From positions 6,917 to 15,958 of the forward strand of contig DOZQ01000250.1 in assembly GCA_003517915.1 (NCBI GenBank): a DNA stretch of 9,042 nucleotides. Direction: 5' to 3'. The translations under genes and the position numbers were made by a program. Source of the stretch: Oscillospiraceae bacterium. Lineage in GTDB: Bacteria; Bacillota; Clostridia; Oscillospirales; Acutalibacteraceae. Numbering within the stretch: position 1 is the first letter of the stretch; each line of letters opens with the position of its first letter. Below are positions 6,689 through 9,042 of this stretch, one piece after another. The notes below the pieces were generated by a model, which saw only the letters and a program-made list of their open reading frames with translations, had not been told where the DNA came from and did no database searches.

Positions 6689-6717
6689 ATTATAACACCA
6701 AAACAAAAAGATGCAAA
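6689..6717 (-). promoter_or_regulatory. Predicted promoter of the activase gene
   Basis: On the minus strand the -10 box TATAAT (6689-6694) is preceded by TGT, giving an extended -10 (TGnTATAAT). A four-of-six -35 box TTTGCA (6712-6717) lies 17 nt further upstream. The start would be near 6682, leaving a leader of about 46 nt before the TTG codon. The promoter faces away from the aconitase promoter. Confidence 0.6.
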
Positions 6718-6786
6718 TAGATTGAAGCAAAAAACAGCCCCCAGGTTGGTGAATCCAAGAAATACAAGATAATGAAGGTTAAATTA

Positions 6787-6815
6787 TTGACAATCTTATG
6801 TTTTTAAGAGATAAT
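6787..6815 (+). promoter_or_regulatory. Predicted sigma-A-type promoter of the aconitase operon
   Basis: A consensus -35 box TTGACA (6787-6792), a 17-nt spacer and the -10 box GATAAT (6810-6815) precede the aconitase gene. Transcription would begin near 6822, leaving a leader of about 29 nt. The spacer holds an inverted repeat TCTTA-TGTTTT-TAAGA (6794-6809) that could be an operator; with 5-bp arms this is only a suggestion. Confidence 0.7.
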
Positions 6816-6850
6816 AATAAAAGTTTATTTTGAAATGAGGAATGTGATCC

Positions 6851-8785
6851 ATGAGCTACACAGTCGCACAAAAAATCATTAAGTCGCATCTTTTAAGCGG
6901 CAAAATGTCCCCCGGCGACGACGTGGGGCTGAAAATCGATCAGACCCTGACGCAGGACGCCACCGGAACCATGGCGTATCTTGAATTTGAAGCGATGGGC
7001 GTACCGCGCGTAAAGACCGAGCGGTCGGTGGCTTACATAGACCACAACACCCTGCAAACCGGCTTTGAAAATGCTGACGACCACCGTTATATCCAAAGCG
7101 TGTGCAAAAAGCACGGGATATGGTTTTCAAGACCCGGAAACGGTATTTGTCATCAAATACACCTTGAGCGCTTCTCAGTTCCCGGTAAAACGCTTATCGG
7201 CTCAGACAGCCACACCCCTACCTGCGGCGGCATGGGCATGCTTGCAATGGGCGCGGGGGGCTTAGATGTCGCGGTCGCCATGGGCGGCGGTGCCTACCAT
7301 ATCAACATGCCTACAATGACACTTATCAAGCTGCGCGGCTCACTTCCGCCGTTTGTTTCTGCCAAGGATATCATACTTGAGGTACTTCGCCGGATGAGTG
7401 TAAGGGGCGGCGTGGGCAAGATAATAGAATACGGCGGCGAGGGAGTTCTGACGCTTTCGGTGCCCGAACGCGCCACCATCACGAATATGGGTGCGGAGCT
7501 AGGCGCTACCACCTCCATTTTCCCATCTGACGATGTGACCCGCGCGTTTTTGTGCGCACAGGGCCGCGAGCAGGATTATGTCCCACTGTCGCCGGACAGC
7601 GACGCGGTTTACGACGAGGTTATTGAGATCAACCTCAGCACGCTTGAGCCGCTGGCGGCATGTCCCCACAGCCCCGACAACGTAAAACTCGTCAGGGAGA
7701 TAGGCGGCATAAAAATTGATCAGGTCTGCATAGGCTCATGCACCAATTCGTCTTTGTTCGATATGTTCAAGGCGGCCACAATACTGCGCGGCAAGACGGT
7801 GCATCCGGATGTCAGCCTGACTATATCCCCCGGTTCAAAGCAGGTATTTAACATGCTGGCCGAATGCGGCGCCCTCGCGGATCTTATCGCGGCCGGCGCA
7901 CGTATTCTTGAATGCGCCTGCGGCCCCTGCATCGGCATGGGACAGGCTCCGAATTCGGGCGGCGTATCACTGCGCACCTTCAACCGCAATTTTGTGGGTC
8001 GTTCCGGCACCGCGGACGGGCAGATATATTTAGTCAGCCCCGAGACTGCCGCCGCATCCGCCATAACCGGCGTGCTCAGCGACCCGCGCAGGCTGGGCAG
8101 CAGGCTCGACATACGCATGCCCGCTGCTTTTCAAGTAAACGACAACATGATCGAACCTCCCGCCGACGAAAGCAATATGAACACAGTGGAGATTATGCGT
8201 GGGCCAAACATCAAGCCGTTTCCCACCACCGTTCCCATGAGCGATACCATAGAGGCGCCCGCAATTTTAAAGGTTGGCGACAATATCACCACAGATCATA
8301 TCATGCCCGCTGGAGCGAAAATCCTGCCATACCGCTCAAACATCCCCTATCTTTCTGATTTTTGTTTTACGGTCTGCGACAAAACATTTCCCGACCGCGC
8401 GAAAAAAGCGGGTAAGGGCATTATAATCGGCGGAACGAATTACGGACAGGGTTCTTCCCGTGAGCACGCGGCGCTGGTTCCGCTTTATCTGGGGATCAAA
8501 GCCGTCGTGACCAAATCCTTTGCCCGCATTCACAAGGCAAATCTTATAAACGCGGGTATTTTGCCGCTTAACTTTGTCGACCCTAGCGATTACGACCGGG
8601 TAAACGAGGGTGACGAGCTGGAGATTTACGCCGCGAGCGGCCTGTTTGATGACAGCGTACGGCTCGTGCTTCATAACAAGACGAAAGACATGAAAATCCC
8701 GGTTGTCTGCGATGTTTCCCCACGTGAATGGGAAATTCTCACCGAAGGCGGCCTTTTAAACTACACCCGCAGGCAAAACGGATAA
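6851..8785 (+). CDS. Aconitate hydratase, Aquifex-type
   Basis: This cytoplasmic [4Fe-4S] enzyme interconverts citrate and isocitrate via cis-aconitate. At 644 aa it matches the compact aconitase type first noted in Aquifex, shorter than the roughly 750-900 aa AcnA, AcnB and mitochondrial forms. The catalytic domain has SDSHTPT (118-124), and the cluster ligands are Cys297 in GSCTNSS plus Cys357 and Cys360 in ACGPCIGMG. The swivel domain is fused at the C-terminus, with DNITTDHIMPAG (477-488) and GGTNYGQGSSREHAA (527-541). YGQGSSREH favours aconitase over isopropylmalate isomerase, which usually has separate small and large subunits. The ATG at 6851 has a GAGGAA site 8 nt upstream. The dehydrogenase gene follows 30 bp later, so the pair probably makes 2-oxoglutarate from citrate for glutamate synthesis. 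No odd or missing catalytic residue was noticed. Confidence 0.95.
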   Translation: MSYTVAQKIIKSHLLSGKMSPGDDVGLKIDQTLTQDATGTMAYLEFEAMGVPRVKTERSVAYIDHNTLQTGFENADDHRYIQSVCKKHGIWFSRPGNGICHQIHLERFSVPGKTLIGSDSHTPTCGGMGMLAMGAGGLDVAVAMGGGAYHINMPTMTLIKLRGSLPPFVSAKDIILEVLRRMSVRGGVGKIIEYGGEGVLTLSVPERATITNMGAELGATTSIFPSDDVTRAFLCAQGREQDYVPLSPDSDAVYDEVIEINLSTLEPLAACPHSPDNVKLVREIGGIKIDQVCIGSCTNSSLFDMFKAATILRGKTVHPDVSLTISPGSKQVFNMLAECGALADLIAAGARILECACGPCIGMGQAPNSGGVSLRTFNRNFVGRSGTADGQIYLVSPETAAASAITGVLSDPRRLGSRLDIRMPAAFQVNDNMIEPPADESNMNTVEIMRGPNIKPFPTTVPMSDTIEAPAILKVGDNITTDHIMPAGAKILPYRSNIPYLSDFCFTVCDKTFPDRAKKAGKGIIIGGTNYGQGSSREHAALVPLYLGIKAVVTKSFARIHKANLINAGILPLNFVDPSDYDRVNEGDELEIYAASGLFDDSVRLVLHNKTKDMKIPVVCDVSPREWEILTEGGLLNYTRRQNG

Positions 8786-8815
8786 AAATTACACAAGGAA
8801 CGGAGTCATATATAA

Positions 8816-9042
8816 ATGGAACAGAATATAAAAAAAGCTGTGGAGCAGTTTGAAACACTTATCCGCTCACAGCTTGAACGTGTGGAGAATATGAAACGGC
8901 AGGATGATTTTGTCGACTATAAGTCGCTTGACAAACTGATAATCGGCGTGTGCGGCGGCGACGGCATCGGTCCTGTCATCACGGATGAATCCGCAAGAGT
9001 GCTTAAATACCTGCTGGCGGACGAGGTAAGCGCCGGCAAAGT
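8816..9042 (+). CDS. Isocitrate/isopropylmalate-family dehydrogenase, N-terminal part (3' end outside window)
   Basis: The 75 visible codons begin MEQNIKKAVEQFETLIRSQL and reach the family motif GVCGGDGIGPVI at about residues 44-55, followed by TDESARVLKYLL. The GDGIGP motif marks the beta-decarboxylating dehydrogenases, which oxidise isocitrate or 3-isopropylmalate with NAD(P). Position directly after aconitase in the same direction, with a 30-bp gap, makes isocitrate the likelier substrate. The motif normally lies near the N-terminus; here about 43 residues precede it, charged and probably helical. The ATG at 8816 is preceded by AAGGAACGGAG, with GGAG ending 10 nt before it. Cofactor and substrate residues lie beyond the window, so specificity is unproven. 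Confidence 0.85.
   Translation, partial: MEQNIKKAVEQFETLIRSQLERVENMKRQDDFVDYKSLDKLIIGVCGGDGIGPVITDESARVLKYLLADEVSAGK

Noticed and set aside
8341..8674. A 112-codon minus-strand frame within the aconitase swivel domain.
   Set aside because: Antisense shadow of conserved aconitase sequence, with no independent support.

Overview
The window reads as chromosomal DNA from an anaerobic Firmicute of the Clostridia class, with an Oscillospiraceae/Ruminococcaceae-like flavour. Coding DNA is of moderate GC. Intergenic DNA is AT-rich with Gram-positive-type TTGACA/TATAAT promoters and strong AGGAGG-type ribosome binding sites, and GTG and TTG starts are used. The gene content also fits: oxygen-sensitive activase/dehydratase-type iron-sulfur proteins, an Aquifex-type aconitase paired with an isocitrate/isopropylmalate-family dehydrogenase, and a lipoprotein-dependent amino-acid ABC importer. 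The genus assignment is inference only.

Left part (1-2106, minus strand): a three-gene polar amino-acid ABC uptake operon in the order binding lipoprotein (1188-1994), HisM/GlnP-type permease (382-1056), ATPase (1-395, cut by the window edge). A good promoter lies just before the lipoprotein gene. A perfect 12-bp stem hairpin separates the lipoprotein gene from the permease, a typical place for uncoupling binding-protein from membrane-component expression. The binding protein has its two sequence halves in the reverse of the usual order (circular permutation).

Middle part (2107-6636, minus strand): two genes that together correspond to the large (about 1400 aa) activase/dehydratase fusion proteins of anaerobes related to 2-hydroxyacyl-CoA dehydratase activases. 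The upstream gene (969 aa from a TTG start) carries two tandem ATPase activase modules, a cysteine-rich linker and a DUF2229-type region. The downstream gene (449 aa) carries the HgdB/BcrB-like reductase part. They are separated by 270 bp with a weak terminator candidate, a 14-bp perfect palindrome and a consensus -10 box. The substrate is unknown.

Right part (6637-9042): a divergent promoter region drives the activase gene leftward and, rightward, an aconitase gene (6851-8785) followed 30 bp later by the 5' part of an isocitrate/isopropylmalate-family dehydrogenase (8816-9042, cut by the edge). The last two probably supply 2-oxoglutarate from citrate for glutamate synthesis. No tRNA, rRNA, CRISPR array, insertion sequence or phage gene was seen.
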